Notes: generated from the sequence alone by a model not told the origin. Positions 1 to 6,554 are shown, numbered from the stretch's first letter. The stretch: 7,974 bases of DNA from Elusimicrobia bacterium RIFCSPLOWO2_01_FULL_59_12 (GCA_001800075.1 MGUR01000053.1:11422-19395), one strand, 5' to 3'. Numbers and translations: made by a program.

Positions 1-30
1 CTGGATGCCGGCTTCCGCCGGCATGACGGC
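1..30. repeat. Partial palindromic intergenic repeat, GGATGCCGGC type
   Basis: A perfect 8-bp stem (ATGCCGGC at 5-12, GCCGGCAT at 17-24) closes a four-base loop. The block starts with CTGGAT and ends with ATGACGGC, the same borders as the right end of the element inside the rluD-like gene (4298-4331), so both probably belong to one dispersed family. The left part lies outside the window. There is no T-run after the stem, so it does not look like an intrinsic terminator. Confidence 0.6.
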
Positions 31-52
31 AACTGAATAACTAACAAACTCC

Positions 53-2716
53 ATGGACTACTCGACGACAGTCAACTTGCCGAAGACGGATTTTCCTATG
101 AAAGCTGATCTCCCCAAGCGGGAGCCCGCGATGCTGGCGTCATGGGAAAAAGACAGGGTCTACCAGAAAGCGCTGGAACGGCGCCGGCCGGAGAAGAGTA
201 AAAAACAATTTATCCTTCATGACGGGCCGCCCTACGCCAACGGCCATCTTCACCTGGGCCACGCGTTGAACAAGATTTTGAAGGACATCATCGTCCGGTT
301 TAAAACAATGGCGGGGTACTACGCGCCGTACGTTCCCGGCTGGGACTGCCACGGCCTCCCGATCGAGCTCCAATTGATGAAAGAACTGAAAATCGCGGAC
401 AAGCATCAAGTCGATCGACAGACATTTCGCGACCAAGCGAAAGCCTTCGCGGAGAAGTATGTCGAGATCCAGCGTGAAGAGTTCAAACGCATGGGGGTGC
501 TCGGGGAGTGGGAGGCCCCTTACCTCACCATGGCGCCGGAGTATAAGAAAACGATTGTGGACTCATTCCTGGAACTTCAGAAGAAGGGCTATGTCTATCG
601 GGGTCTCAAACCCGTCCTCTGGTGCGCCACGGACGAAACCGCTCTGGCGGAGGCGGAAGTCGAATACGAAAATGATCCGGGGCCGTCGCTCTTGGTGGCG
701 TTTCCCGGCGCGCTTGCGCTTCAAGGCCCGGAAACACCGCCCGAGATCGCGCAGGGCGTATCGTTCGTCATCTGGACGACAACGCCCTGGACGCTGCCGG
801 CGAACGCGGCCATCGCCGTCCATCCGAACGAGACCTATGAGGTCCTGAGAGATCAGGCATCCAGCCGCCTGCTGGTTGTCGCATCGAAGCGAGCGGAAGA
901 TTTTAAGAAGACGTCCGGCTTGTCCCTTGAAGCGGTCGGCCCCTCCGGATTGCATCTCAACGGGAAAGACCTGGTGTTGATCGGCCAAGCCAAACATCCC
1001 TGGATCAATCGTGCCGTGAAAATCGTTGCGGCAGATTTTGTCGCGATGGACGCCGGAACCGGCCTGGTCCACATCGCCCCGGGTCATGGGCGTGAAGACT
1101 ATCAACTGGGCCAGCAGCAGAGCCCTCCCCTGCCGATCCTTTCACCGGTGGATGACCGGGGGCTATTTACGGAAGATTTTTCCGATCTGAAATTAAAGGG
1201 CCAGCATGTCTTTAAAGCCAATAAGCTCATCATTGATTTCTTAAAAGAAAAGGGAGCACTGCTGCACTCTGAGGAAATCGTGCACTCCTATCCGCATTGC
1301 TGGCGGTGCCACAAGCCGGTAATCTTCCGGGCGACCGAACAATGGTTCCTCAATGTCGAGCACCAGGGTCTGCGCGGGCGTCTATTGAAATCCATCAAAG
1401 GCGTGAACTGGATTCCCGCCTACGGACAGAACCGGATCACCGGGATGGTGGAGGCGCGGCCGGACTGGTGCCTTTCGCGGCAGAGACTCTGGGGGACGGA
1501 GATTCCTGACGAAAAACGCAAGACAGAACCGGATATTCTTGACGTCTGGTTTGAGTCCGGGGTTTCCTGGGCGGCCGTTTTGCAGCCTCGCGGGGAATTT
1601 CCCGCCGATATGTACTTGGAAGGGTCCGATCAGCACCGAGGCTGGTTTCAGACGTCTTTGATCCCTTCCGTCGCCTTAAGGGACACATCTCCCTACAAAG
1701 CGGTGCTGACGCACGGTTTTGTGATGGATGGGGAGGGGCGGCCGATGTCGAAGTCGCTGGGGAATGTCATTTCCCCGCAGCAGATCATCGACCAGTACGG
1801 GGCGGACGTGCTCCGTCTCTGGGTGGGCTCCAGCGATTACGGGGGCGACGTACGGCTTGCGCCGGCGATTCTCAAGGGCCACGCGGAAGCGTACCGCAAA
1901 GTCCGGAACACTCTGCGCTTTTTTCTCGGCAATCTATCCGATTTCGATCCCGGCAAGGACGCCGTTTCCCTTCTTTCCCTGCATAAAAATGTGGACCGTT
2001 GGATCCTCTCGGTTCTTCAGAGCAAAATCCGTGAGGCGCGGAAAGCTTACGATGCCTATGAGTTTCATCGCGCCGCGGCCTCTCTGGTCGATTTCTGCGT
2101 GCGCGAGTTGTCCGGATTGTACCTCGACCTCATCAAGGACCGTCTCTACTGCGACGCGGCGCGGTCCGCCTCCCGGCGCAGCGCGCAAACGGTCTTATAC
2201 CGGCTGGCGGAAGCGCTGATCCGGCTGTGGGCGCCCATCCTTCCCTTCACCGCGGATGAAGCCTGGCGCCTCTTGGGCCACGCCCGGAATGTGGCGCTGG
2301 AAGACCTGCCGGATCCCGTCGAGACGGTGATTGACGACGGGATGGGTCCGGATTGGCAATATGTCTGGAACCTCCGGGACGAGGTCTACCGCGAAATCGA
2401 AGAAAAGAGAAAAGCGGGACACCTCGGCAGTTCGCTGGAAGCCTGGGTGACGATCGGAAGCCGCACGCCGGAATTCCTCGCGCTGCTGGACAAGGTCAAA
2501 ATGGATTTGCCGATGCTCTACATCGTATCCAAAGTCGACATCGACCCGAATGAAACGCACAAAGTCGTCGTGCGTCACGCAAAAGAGGCCGGCTGCAAAA
2601 AGTGCGCCCGGTGCTGGAACTGGCGCGCAGACGTGGGGACCCGCGCGCGCTGGGGGGAGGTCTGCGGCCGCTGCGCGCAGGCCCTGGAAGGTCTGCCGAG
2701 AAAGGTTCCGGCATGA
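53..2716 (+). CDS. ileS: Isoleucyl-tRNA synthetase (IleS), 887 aa
   Basis: Class Ia aminoacyl-tRNA synthetase that attaches isoleucine to tRNA-Ile in the cytoplasm and edits mischarged valine. Visible parts in order: N-terminal LPKTDFPMKADLP block (residues 9-21), HIGH-type motif HLGH (67-70) after PPYANG, editing domain with WTTTPWTLPAN (241-251) and GTGLVHIAPGHGRED (335-349), RPDWCLSRQRLWG (469-481), DILDVWFESG (494-503), GSDQHRGWF (524-532), and a KMSKS-type loop (564-568). The C-terminal zinc finger has Cys848, Cys851, Cys854, Cys871 and Cys874. The start at 53 is kept because the conserved N-terminal block would be lost from the next Met; no clear Shine-Dalgarno precedes it. Two oddities: only 12 residues separate RLWG from DILDVWF, where about 50-60 are usual, and the loop reads PMSKS instead of KMSKS. 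The many intact motifs make the assignment secure; full activity is likely but not shown. Confidence 0.97.
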   Translation: MDYSTTVNLPKTDFPMKADLPKREPAMLASWEKDRVYQKALERRRPEKSKKQFILHDGPPYANGHLHLGHALNKILKDIIVRFKTMAGYYAPYVPGWDCHGLPIELQLMKELKIADKHQVDRQTFRDQAKAFAEKYVEIQREEFKRMGVLGEWEAPYLTMAPEYKKTIVDSFLELQKKGYVYRGLKPVLWCATDETALAEAEVEYENDPGPSLLVAFPGALALQGPETPPEIAQGVSFVIWTTTPWTLPANAAIAVHPNETYEVLRDQASSRLLVVASKRAEDFKKTSGLSLEAVGPSGLHLNGKDLVLIGQAKHPWINRAVKIVAADFVAMDAGTGLVHIAPGHGREDYQLGQQQSPPLPILSPVDDRGLFTEDFSDLKLKGQHVFKANKLIIDFLKEKGALLHSEEIVHSYPHCWRCHKPVIFRATEQWFLNVEHQGLRGRLLKSIKGVNWIPAYGQNRITGMVEARPDWCLSRQRLWGTEIPDEKRKTEPDILDVWFESGVSWAAVLQPRGEFPADMYLEGSDQHRGWFQTSLIPSVALRDTSPYKAVLTHGFVMDGEGRPMSKSLGNVISPQQIIDQYGADVLRLWVGSSDYGGDVRLAPAILKGHAEAYRKVRNTLRFFLGNLSDFDPGKDAVSLLSLHKNVDRWILSVLQSKIREARKAYDAYEFHRAAASLVDFCVRELSGLYLDLIKDRLYCDAARSASRRSAQTVLYRLAEALIRLWAPILPFTADEAWRLLGHARNVALEDLPDPVETVIDDGMGPDWQYVWNLRDEVYREIEEKRKAGHLGSSLEAWVTIGSRTPEFLALLDKVKMDLPMLYIVSKVDIDPNETHKVVVRHAKEAGCKKCARCWNWRADVGTRARWGEVCGRCAQALEGLPRKVPA

Positions 2717-2790
2717 CCCCGCCACCTCCTCACGCGCGAAGCGCGTATTTTCATTGTACCGGCCCTGCGGGCCGGGAGGAGGTGGTGGGG
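2717..2790. repeat. Branched inverted repeat filling the ileS-lspA gap
   Basis: An outer 14-bp stem pairs 2717-2730 with 2777-2790; the one non-Watson-Crick pair, G2721 with T2786, would be a G-U wobble in RNA. Inside are two perfect hairpins: ACGCGC/GCGCGT (2732-2737 and 2741-2746, loop GAA) and CCGGCCC/GGGCCGG (2759-2765 and 2769-2775, loop TGC). The whole could fold as a three-way junction in RNA, or a cruciform in DNA. It begins directly after the ileS stop and ends two bases before the lspA ATG. No T-run follows. Its layout resembles the elements at 5537 and 7896, but its outer arms differ, so shared ancestry is uncertain. Confidence 0.8.
2778..2782 (+). promoter_or_regulatory. lspA ribosome binding site inside the repeat's right stem arm
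   Basis: GGAGG at 2778-2782 lies 10 nt before the lspA ATG at 2793 and is the best Shine-Dalgarno match there. It is part of the right arm of the 14-bp outer stem (2717-2730 with 2777-2790). If the stem forms in the mRNA, the site is paired, and ribosomes leaving ileS would have to melt it. This suggests translational coupling or some structure-dependent control; the control is inference. Confidence 0.5.
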
Positions 2791-2792
2791 TG

Positions 2793-3257
2793 ATGAATAA
2801 AGCGCGTTTCCCGGCCATCCTTTTCATTGCCGCCGTGGTCATCGCGGTCGACCGCTGCTCCAAAATTTGGTTTTTGGATCACTTTCAGTTTGGGGAGACC
2901 CGGCGCGTGATATCGGGTTTGTATGTGACCCTGGTTCATAACACCGGGGCGGCGTTCGGCCTATTTCAAAATAATAACCGCGCGCTGCTGATCCTGTCCT
3001 ACGGGATCCTGCTGCTGCTTTTGTACGGCGCCCGGGGTCTTTGGGAACGGGGCGGGACCTGGGCATTTTGGGGAGTGGCCTTCATTTTGGGAGGCGCCGT
3101 CGGCAACATGGTGGACCGGCACCTGTACGGCCATGTCATAGATTTTATCGACCTGCGGGTGTGGCCGGTCTTCAATCTGGCGGACTCCGCCATCTCGGTC
3201 GGGGCCTTTTGCACGGCCCTAGGGCTCCTCAGGCATTCCAAGAAGTCCTCGGGATAA
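2793..3257 (+). CDS. lspA: Lipoprotein signal peptidase (LspA, signal peptidase II), 154 aa
   Basis: Inner-membrane aspartyl protease that cuts the signal peptide from prolipoproteins after Lgt has added the diacylglyceryl group. Family blocks seen: VDRCSK (residues 19-24), LVHNTGAAFGLF (47-58), GGAVGNMVDR (100-109), HVIDFID (114-120) and PVFNLADSAI (125-134). The catalytic pair is most likely Asp117 and Asp131. Hydrophobic stretches near 7-19, 65-80, 91-104 and 132-145 fit the four-helix fold. The length is close to the usual 150-170 aa. The frame is open upstream to 2550, but that part overlaps ileS and is unlike LspA; ATG 2793, after a GGAGG site, gives the normal N-terminus. The next gene is lgt, the enzyme acting one step earlier. 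Confidence 0.96.
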   Translation: MNKARFPAILFIAAVVIAVDRCSKIWFLDHFQFGETRRVISGLYVTLVHNTGAAFGLFQNNNRALLILSYGILLLLLYGARGLWERGGTWAFWGVAFILGGAVGNMVDRHLYGHVIDFIDLRVWPVFNLADSAISVGAFCTALGLLRHSKKSSG

Positions 3258-3260
3258 CAT

Positions 3261-4058
3261 ATGCATCCGATCCTGCTTCAGCTTGGCCCTTTGTCCCTGC
3301 GCACCTATGGCGCGTTGATTGCGGCGGCCTTTCTGGCGGCCTTGCGGGTCGCCAAGCGCGCGGCGCGTCTCAAGGGGATTCCCGAGAAATTCCTGATGGA
3401 CCTTTCGATCATCCTGGTCTTGAGCGGCCTGGTCGGCGCCCGGCTGTTTTATGTCCTTTTGAATACCCCCTACTATGCTTCTTACCCCCTGGAAATCTTT
3501 AAAGTCTGGGAAGGAGGTTTGGTGTTTTACGGCGGTTTTTTGACCGCCGCGGCGGCGGGCAAATTATATGCCCGGCTGCATAAAATTTCCGCTCTGGTGT
3601 TGGCGGACTGCCTGTCTCCGGCGCTGGCCCTCGGACAGGCCATCGGGCGCTGGGGGTGTTTTTTCGCGGGCTGCTGCTACGGCCGGCCGACAGCGCTTCC
3701 CTGGGCCGTTCGCTTCAAGGATCCCGCCTCGCTGGCGCCGCTGGACGTGGGTCTTCACCCGGTGCAGATTTACGAGGCGTTGGGAAGCCTGGGGATCGCC
3801 TTTTTTCTATGGGTGCGATTGACTAAAAAACCGGATGCCCCGAGAGGCCAGGTCTTCTGGCTGTATGTGCTCTTGTACGGCGTCCTCCGCTTCATCACGG
3901 AAATGTTTCGCGGCGATGACCGCGGCCCCCAGTGGGCGGCGTTGTATCCCTCCCAGGGGATCGCCCTCATCGCCATTCTGTTGTCCGCGAGTCTTTTAAT
4001 CGCCCACGCGGCGTCCACCGGAGACATGCATGGTACCGCTTTTCAGAATAAAAAATAA
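3261..4058 (+). CDS. lgt: Prolipoprotein diacylglyceryl transferase (Lgt), 265 aa
   Basis: Inner-membrane enzyme that transfers diacylglyceryl from phosphatidylglycerol to the lipobox cysteine of prolipoproteins. Motifs seen: RTYGAL (residues 14-19), WEGGLVFYGGF (83-93), GRWGCFFAGCCYGRP (129-143), HPVQIYEAL (166-174) and LRFITEMFRGDDRG (209-222), between several hydrophobic helices. The signature is the GCF..GCCYG variant and not the GNF.N.E form of E. coli. Tyr90 sits where E. coli has the functionally important His103; I recall Tyr there in Lgt proteins of other phyla. The start lies three bases after the lspA stop with only weak Shine-Dalgarno sequence, so translation is probably coupled to lspA. 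The last 29 nt overlap the next gene in another frame. Confidence 0.95.
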   Translation: MHPILLQLGPLSLRTYGALIAAAFLAALRVAKRAARLKGIPEKFLMDLSIILVLSGLVGARLFYVLLNTPYYASYPLEIFKVWEGGLVFYGGFLTAAAAGKLYARLHKISALVLADCLSPALALGQAIGRWGCFFAGCCYGRPTALPWAVRFKDPASLAPLDVGLHPVQIYEALGSLGIAFFLWVRLTKKPDAPRGQVFWLYVLLYGVLRFITEMFRGDDRGPQWAALYPSQGIALIAILLSASLLIAHAASTGDMHGTAFQNKK

Positions 4059-5532
4059 CGACGGCGGCCAGCGCCTGGATGCCGTCCTGGCACGGGCCTA
4101 TCCGCAGTATTCGCGATCCTTCTTCCAGAAGCTTTTGAAGACGGGCGGCGTCACGTTGTCGGGAGCTCCCCGGGAGCCGAGCTACCGCGTTCGGGCCGGG
4201 GAAGCCTTTGAAATTGCGGATTTCGAATCAAGGGGTCATCCCCGCGAAAGCCCGCCCAGTCGTGTGGAGGGCGGGGATCCGGTGCCGTTCAAAGATTCTG
4301 GATTTCCGCTGACGACCGCGGGAATGACGGCGCTCGTTCCGACCATCCTTTTTGAGGACAGTTCGCTTCTGGTCATTGATAAGCCGGCCGGGCTGGTGGT
4401 GCACCCGGCTCCCGGGCATCGGGTAGGGACCCTGCTGGACTGGCTCAAGGGTCACCTCGGTTCTACGGTGACCAGGGTCTTCACCGATCCCGAACGGCTG
4501 GGTCTGGTGCACCGGTTGGACAAGGACACCTCGGGCGTGCTGGTGATCGCAAAAACCATTCCCGCGCAGACCGCGATCAGCCGGCAATTCCGGGACCGGA
4601 CGGTGCGCAAAACCTATGCCGCGTTCATTGAGGGCGTGATCGCCGCCAGGACCGGCGTGATCGACGCTCCGGTGGGACGCTCGCGTAAAATCCCGACGCG
4701 CATGGAGGTGTCGCCATTGGGAAAGGCTTCGGAAACGGCGTTTGAGATTCAGGAGACGTTGAAGGAGGTATCCCTCGTGAGGTTGACCCCCAAAACCGGC
4801 CGCACTCATCAAATCCGCGTTCACTTGTCCGCGATCGGGCATCCCATCGTGGGAGACCGATCTTACGGAGCCAAGTCTATCTGGGGCCAGTCCTATGGGA
4901 TACGGCGCCCCCTCCTGCATGCGGAGCGTTTGGAACTGGCGCATCCGTCAAGCGGCAAAGCAGTTACGTTTCAAGCGCCATGGCCGGAAGATTTCATGGC
5001 CGCTCACGCGCGCTTTCGCGAGGCGTTTAGGACCCTTCTTGTTTTGACAGCGGCCGGAAGCCTTTGGCTGGCTCCCGTTTATGCGCAGGACGGGCCGTCG
5101 AAAACCTCATCCGCCGCCAGGCCGCCGGCGTCCCGCAATACCGGCGCGCTCACCGCCGAAGTCAAAAAAATAAGAAATGAAGTCGCCGCCCTGCGGGAGG
5201 AGCTGGCCAACATCAAAGCGTCCCTGGAAAAGCTGAACGTGTCCGATCGCCTCCGGGACGTGGAACGCGCCGCGATGGAACTTAACGCGAAGGCGGTTTC
5301 GGGCGCGACCAGCGGGGAGGAAACCAAGACGCAGGTGCTGGATTTCAACCGCAAGCTGAAGACCCAGCAGGACGTCATCGAGCAGCTGCGGGATCAGGTG
5401 GATCGCTTGCAGCAGCAGGCTGTGAAGCAGCAGGCGGCGGAATCTCCGTCTTCCCCGTCCCCTGCGTCCCCCGGATCCCCCGCGCCGTCCGGATCGTCCG
5501 GGCCCAGGCCGTGGGGATCCCGCTCGCAGTGA
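4030..5532 (+). CDS. rluD: RluA/RluD-family 23S rRNA pseudouridine synthase with a fused C-terminal exported-type coiled-coil region, 500 aa
   Basis: The N-terminal part isomerises uridine to pseudouridine in RNA, in RluD most likely in 23S rRNA. An S4-like RNA-binding domain covers about residues 13-65. The catalytic domain (about 103-325) has LVIDKPAGLVVHPAPGH (114-130), HRLDKDTSG (161-169, catalytic Asp164), TGRTHQIRVHL (256-266) and HPIVGDRSYG (271-280). Residues 68-100 lie mostly in a palindromic DNA element and look unlike a normal linker. The synthase should end near residue 330, but the frame runs on: a basic stretch, a hydrophobic segment (336-351) ending PVYA-QDG like a signal peptide, a coiled coil (about 374-470) and a Ser/Pro-rich tail. 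This could be a true membrane-tethered fusion, two genes sharing a frame, or a lost stop. The start overlaps lgt by 29 nt. Family assignment is sure; the RluD subtype and the single-protein state are less so. Confidence 0.9.
   Translation: MVPLFRIKNNDGGQRLDAVLARAYPQYSRSFFQKLLKTGGVTLSGAPREPSYRVRAGEAFEIADFESRGHPRESPPSRVEGGDPVPFKDSGFPLTTAGMTALVPTILFEDSSLLVIDKPAGLVVHPAPGHRVGTLLDWLKGHLGSTVTRVFTDPERLGLVHRLDKDTSGVLVIAKTIPAQTAISRQFRDRTVRKTYAAFIEGVIAARTGVIDAPVGRSRKIPTRMEVSPLGKASETAFEIQETLKEVSLVRLTPKTGRTHQIRVHLSAIGHPIVGDRSYGAKSIWGQSYGIRRPLLHAERLELAHPSSGKAVTFQAPWPEDFMAAHARFREAFRTLLVLTAAGSLWLAPVYAQDGPSKTSSAARPPASRNTGALTAEVKKIRNEVAALREELANIKASLEKLNVSDRLRDVERAAMELNAKAVSGATSGEETKTQVLDFNRKLKTQQDVIEQLRDQVDRLQQQAVKQQAAESPSSPSPASPGSPAPSGSSGPRPWGSRSQ
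4235..4328. repeat. Palindromic repeat element inserted in frame within the rluD-like gene
   Basis: The ends form an imperfect 12-bp inverted repeat: GTCATCCCCGCG at 4235-4246 and CGCGGGAATGAC at 4317-4328, 11 of 12 matching. An inner 7-bp stem pairs CCCGCCC (4251-4257) with GGGCGGG (4269-4275). The right part, from CTGGAT at 4298 to ATGACGGC at 4331, has the borders of the repeat at 1-30. Repeats with GTCATTCCCGCG ends are familiar dispersed elements of bacterial intergenic DNA; here one is translated as roughly residues 69-100, between the S4 and catalytic domains, and the frame stays open. Confidence 0.7.
4996..5532 (+). other. Candidate secreted coiled-coil protein or domain with an internal start, same frame as the rluD-like ORF
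   Basis: From the internal ATG at 4996 the frame encodes 178 aa. They have the form of an exported protein: n-region MAAHARFREAFR, h-region TLLVLTAAGSLWLA, and a signal-peptidase I type site PVYA/QDG. There is no lipobox cysteine. A long charged, heptad-like stretch with two blocks (about 374-416 and 432-470 in the long ORF) suggests a coiled coil. A Ser/Pro/Gly-rich tail follows. GGAAG at 4986-4990 lies five bases before the ATG and could serve as a weak ribosome binding site. I do not recognise the family. No stop codon separates it from the synthase, so it may be made as a fusion, by internal initiation, or both. Confidence 0.45.
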
Positions 5533-5536
5533 AGAA

Positions 5537-5644
5537 GCCTCACCCCCACCCCCTCTCCCGATGGGAGAGGGGAGAAGGCACAAGGCTGAAAACCCCTCTC
5601 CCCGTGGGAGAGGGTGGCCCCACGATGGTGGGGCCGGGTGAGGC
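5537..5644. repeat. 108-bp multi-hairpin repeat (CCTCACCCCCACCCCCTCTC family) before gmk
   Basis: Perfect 9-bp terminal inverted repeats (GCCTCACCC at 5537-5545, GGGTGAGGC at 5636-5644) enclose three hairpins. They are 10 bp at 5550-5559/5563-5572 (loop GAT), 9 bp at 5594-5602/5606-5614 (loop CGT) and 8 bp at 5616-5623/5628-5635 (loop GATG). The first 23 bases are identical to 7896-7918, so this is a dispersed family. It fills nearly all of the 118-nt gap between the rluD-like stop and the gmk start. No T-run follows any stem, so termination is not evident. Confidence 0.9.
5640..5643 (+). promoter_or_regulatory. gmk ribosome binding site supplied by the repeat's right end
   Basis: GAGG at 5640-5643, within the terminal GGGTGAGGC of the repeat, lies seven bases before the gmk ATG and is the only Shine-Dalgarno-like sequence there. 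It can pair with the repeat's left end (5537-5545), so the site may be hidden when the element folds. Its use as a binding site is inferred from position. Confidence 0.4.
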
Positions 5645-5650
5645 CTGGCT

Positions 5651-6232
5651 ATGAGAAAAGGCCTTTTGGTCGTGGTATCGGCTGCTTCCGGAGCCGGGAA
5701 AAGCACGCTCTGCCGGTTGCTGCTGCAGAGGCGAAAGAATTTGAAGTTTTCCGTGTCAGCGACAACGCGCCTGCCGCGCCCCGGAGAAAAAGACGGGCGG
5801 GAATATTTTTTCCTGAGCGACGCGGCCTTCCGGGCCATGCGCGCGAGGGGGGACCTGGTGGAATGGGCGCGCGTGCATGACCACCTGTACGGCACCCCGA
5901 AAGCGTTTCTCAGCCTGATGCGCGCCCGAGGCAAGGACGTTCTCCTGGATTTGGATGTTCAGGGCGCGCTCGCGGTGAAACGCCGGTATCCGGAGGCCGT
6001 CCTGATTTTCGTGCGAACCCCGCGATTCGCGGATCTGAAAAAACGCCTGCGATCCCGGTTGTCCGAGACGGAAACGCAGATTCGCAGGCGCCTGAAAACG
6101 GCTCGCAAAGAACTGCGCCTGGCGCGCCGGTATGACTATCAGGTGATCAACGACCGCGTCCCGCGCGCGTTGAAGCAGTTGGACGCCATCTTAAAAACTG
6201 AAGCTAAGTTAAAGGAGACAGACCATGGCTGA
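5651..6232 (+). CDS. gmk: Guanylate kinase (Gmk), 193 aa
   Basis: Cytoplasmic enzyme that phosphorylates GMP (and dGMP) to GDP with ATP. Seen: P-loop SAASGAGKST (residues 10-19), GMP-binding block SVSATTRLPRPGEKDGREYF (34-53), VEWARVHDHLYGT (70-82), DVLLDLDVQGALAVK (96-110), arginine-rich lid region (about 132-160) and YDYQVIND (161-168). The length is slightly below the usual 200-210 aa, partly because the lid between RLRSR and the second arginine-rich helix is compact. ATG 5651 gives the normal distance to the P-loop. The gene overlaps the next by 8 nt, and the order gmk, rpoZ, coaBC is common in bacteria. Confidence 0.97.
   Translation: MRKGLLVVVSAASGAGKSTLCRLLLQRRKNLKFSVSATTRLPRPGEKDGREYFFLSDAAFRAMRARGDLVEWARVHDHLYGTPKAFLSLMRARGKDVLLDLDVQGALAVKRRYPEAVLIFVRTPRFADLKKRLRSRLSETETQIRRRLKTARKELRLARRYDYQVINDRVPRALKQLDAILKTEAKLKETDHG
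6211..6217 (+). promoter_or_regulatory. Strong ribosome binding site of the rpoZ-like gene
   Basis: AAAGGAG lies seven bases before the ATG at 6225 and inside the 3' end of gmk. It is the clearest Shine-Dalgarno sequence in the window and fixes the start of the next gene. Confidence 0.8.
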
Positions 6233-6554
6233 CTTGTTCCTCGACCCGAAAGTGCTGAATTACGATGCGGACCGTTATGAACTGATCCTGCACACGCTGC
6301 GGTGGGCGCGGTCCTTGAAAGGGAAAGGCGCTCCCGAACCGATGCAGGAACTTATCGAGCGGGCCCTTAAGGACATCGTGGAGAAACGCGTCACCAAAGA
6401 AGACATCATGAATGCCAAATTGGCCGAAGCCCCGGTGGTGGCCGAAGAGGTGCCCGCGGTGGTTTCGATGGCGGATGAAGAAGCGCCCAAAACAGCGAAA
6501 GCGCCCGGCGACGACGACGCGGCGAAGAAGGCCAAAAAGAAAAAGGCGAAATGA
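6225..6554 (+). CDS. rpoZ: RNA polymerase omega subunit-like protein, 109 aa
   Basis: Omega binds the beta' subunit and helps RNA polymerase assemble. The N-terminal part has the omega pattern: DADRYELILHTLRWARSLKG (residues 14-33), equivalent to the family's RYELV..AA.RAR.L helix, then a helix ending DIVEKRVT (50-57) in place of ALREIA.GKI. From about residue 67 the protein turns into an Ala/Glu/Val-rich stretch and ends in a lysine run (from 101). This tail is low in complexity and poorly conserved in omega proteins. Sequence similarity alone is modest; the place between gmk and coaBC, the classic rpoZ position, supports the call. It overlaps gmk by 8 nt and coaC by 4 nt (ATGA). Confidence 0.8.
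   Translation: MADLFLDPKVLNYDADRYELILHTLRWARSLKGKGAPEPMQELIERALKDIVEKRVTKEDIMNAKLAEAPVVAEEVPAVVSMADEEAPKTAKAPGDDDAAKKAKKKKAK

Noticed and set aside
1..52. T-box leader or promoter for ileS
   Set aside because: Only 52 bases are visible, mostly a repeat, and no specifier or antiterminator pattern or clear -35/-10 pair is seen.
563..1105. Long open frame on the - strand opposite ileS (180 aa)
   Set aside because: It lies wholly within ileS, has no recognisable motif, and is expected in GC-rich antisense DNA.
2550..2792. Upstream extension of the lspA frame
   Set aside because: It overlaps ileS and the palindromic repeat, is basic low-complexity sequence, and would put 81 residues before the normal LspA N-terminus.
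5550..5614. Hairpins before gmk as intrinsic terminators
   Set aside because: No T-run follows any stem, and the genes on both sides are on the same strand in a compact cluster.
5107..5934. 275-aa open frame on the - strand across the rluD-like end, the repeat and gmk
   Set aside because: It crosses two well-supported genes and the hairpin repeat, and its product is Arg/Gly/Pro-rich low-complexity sequence.
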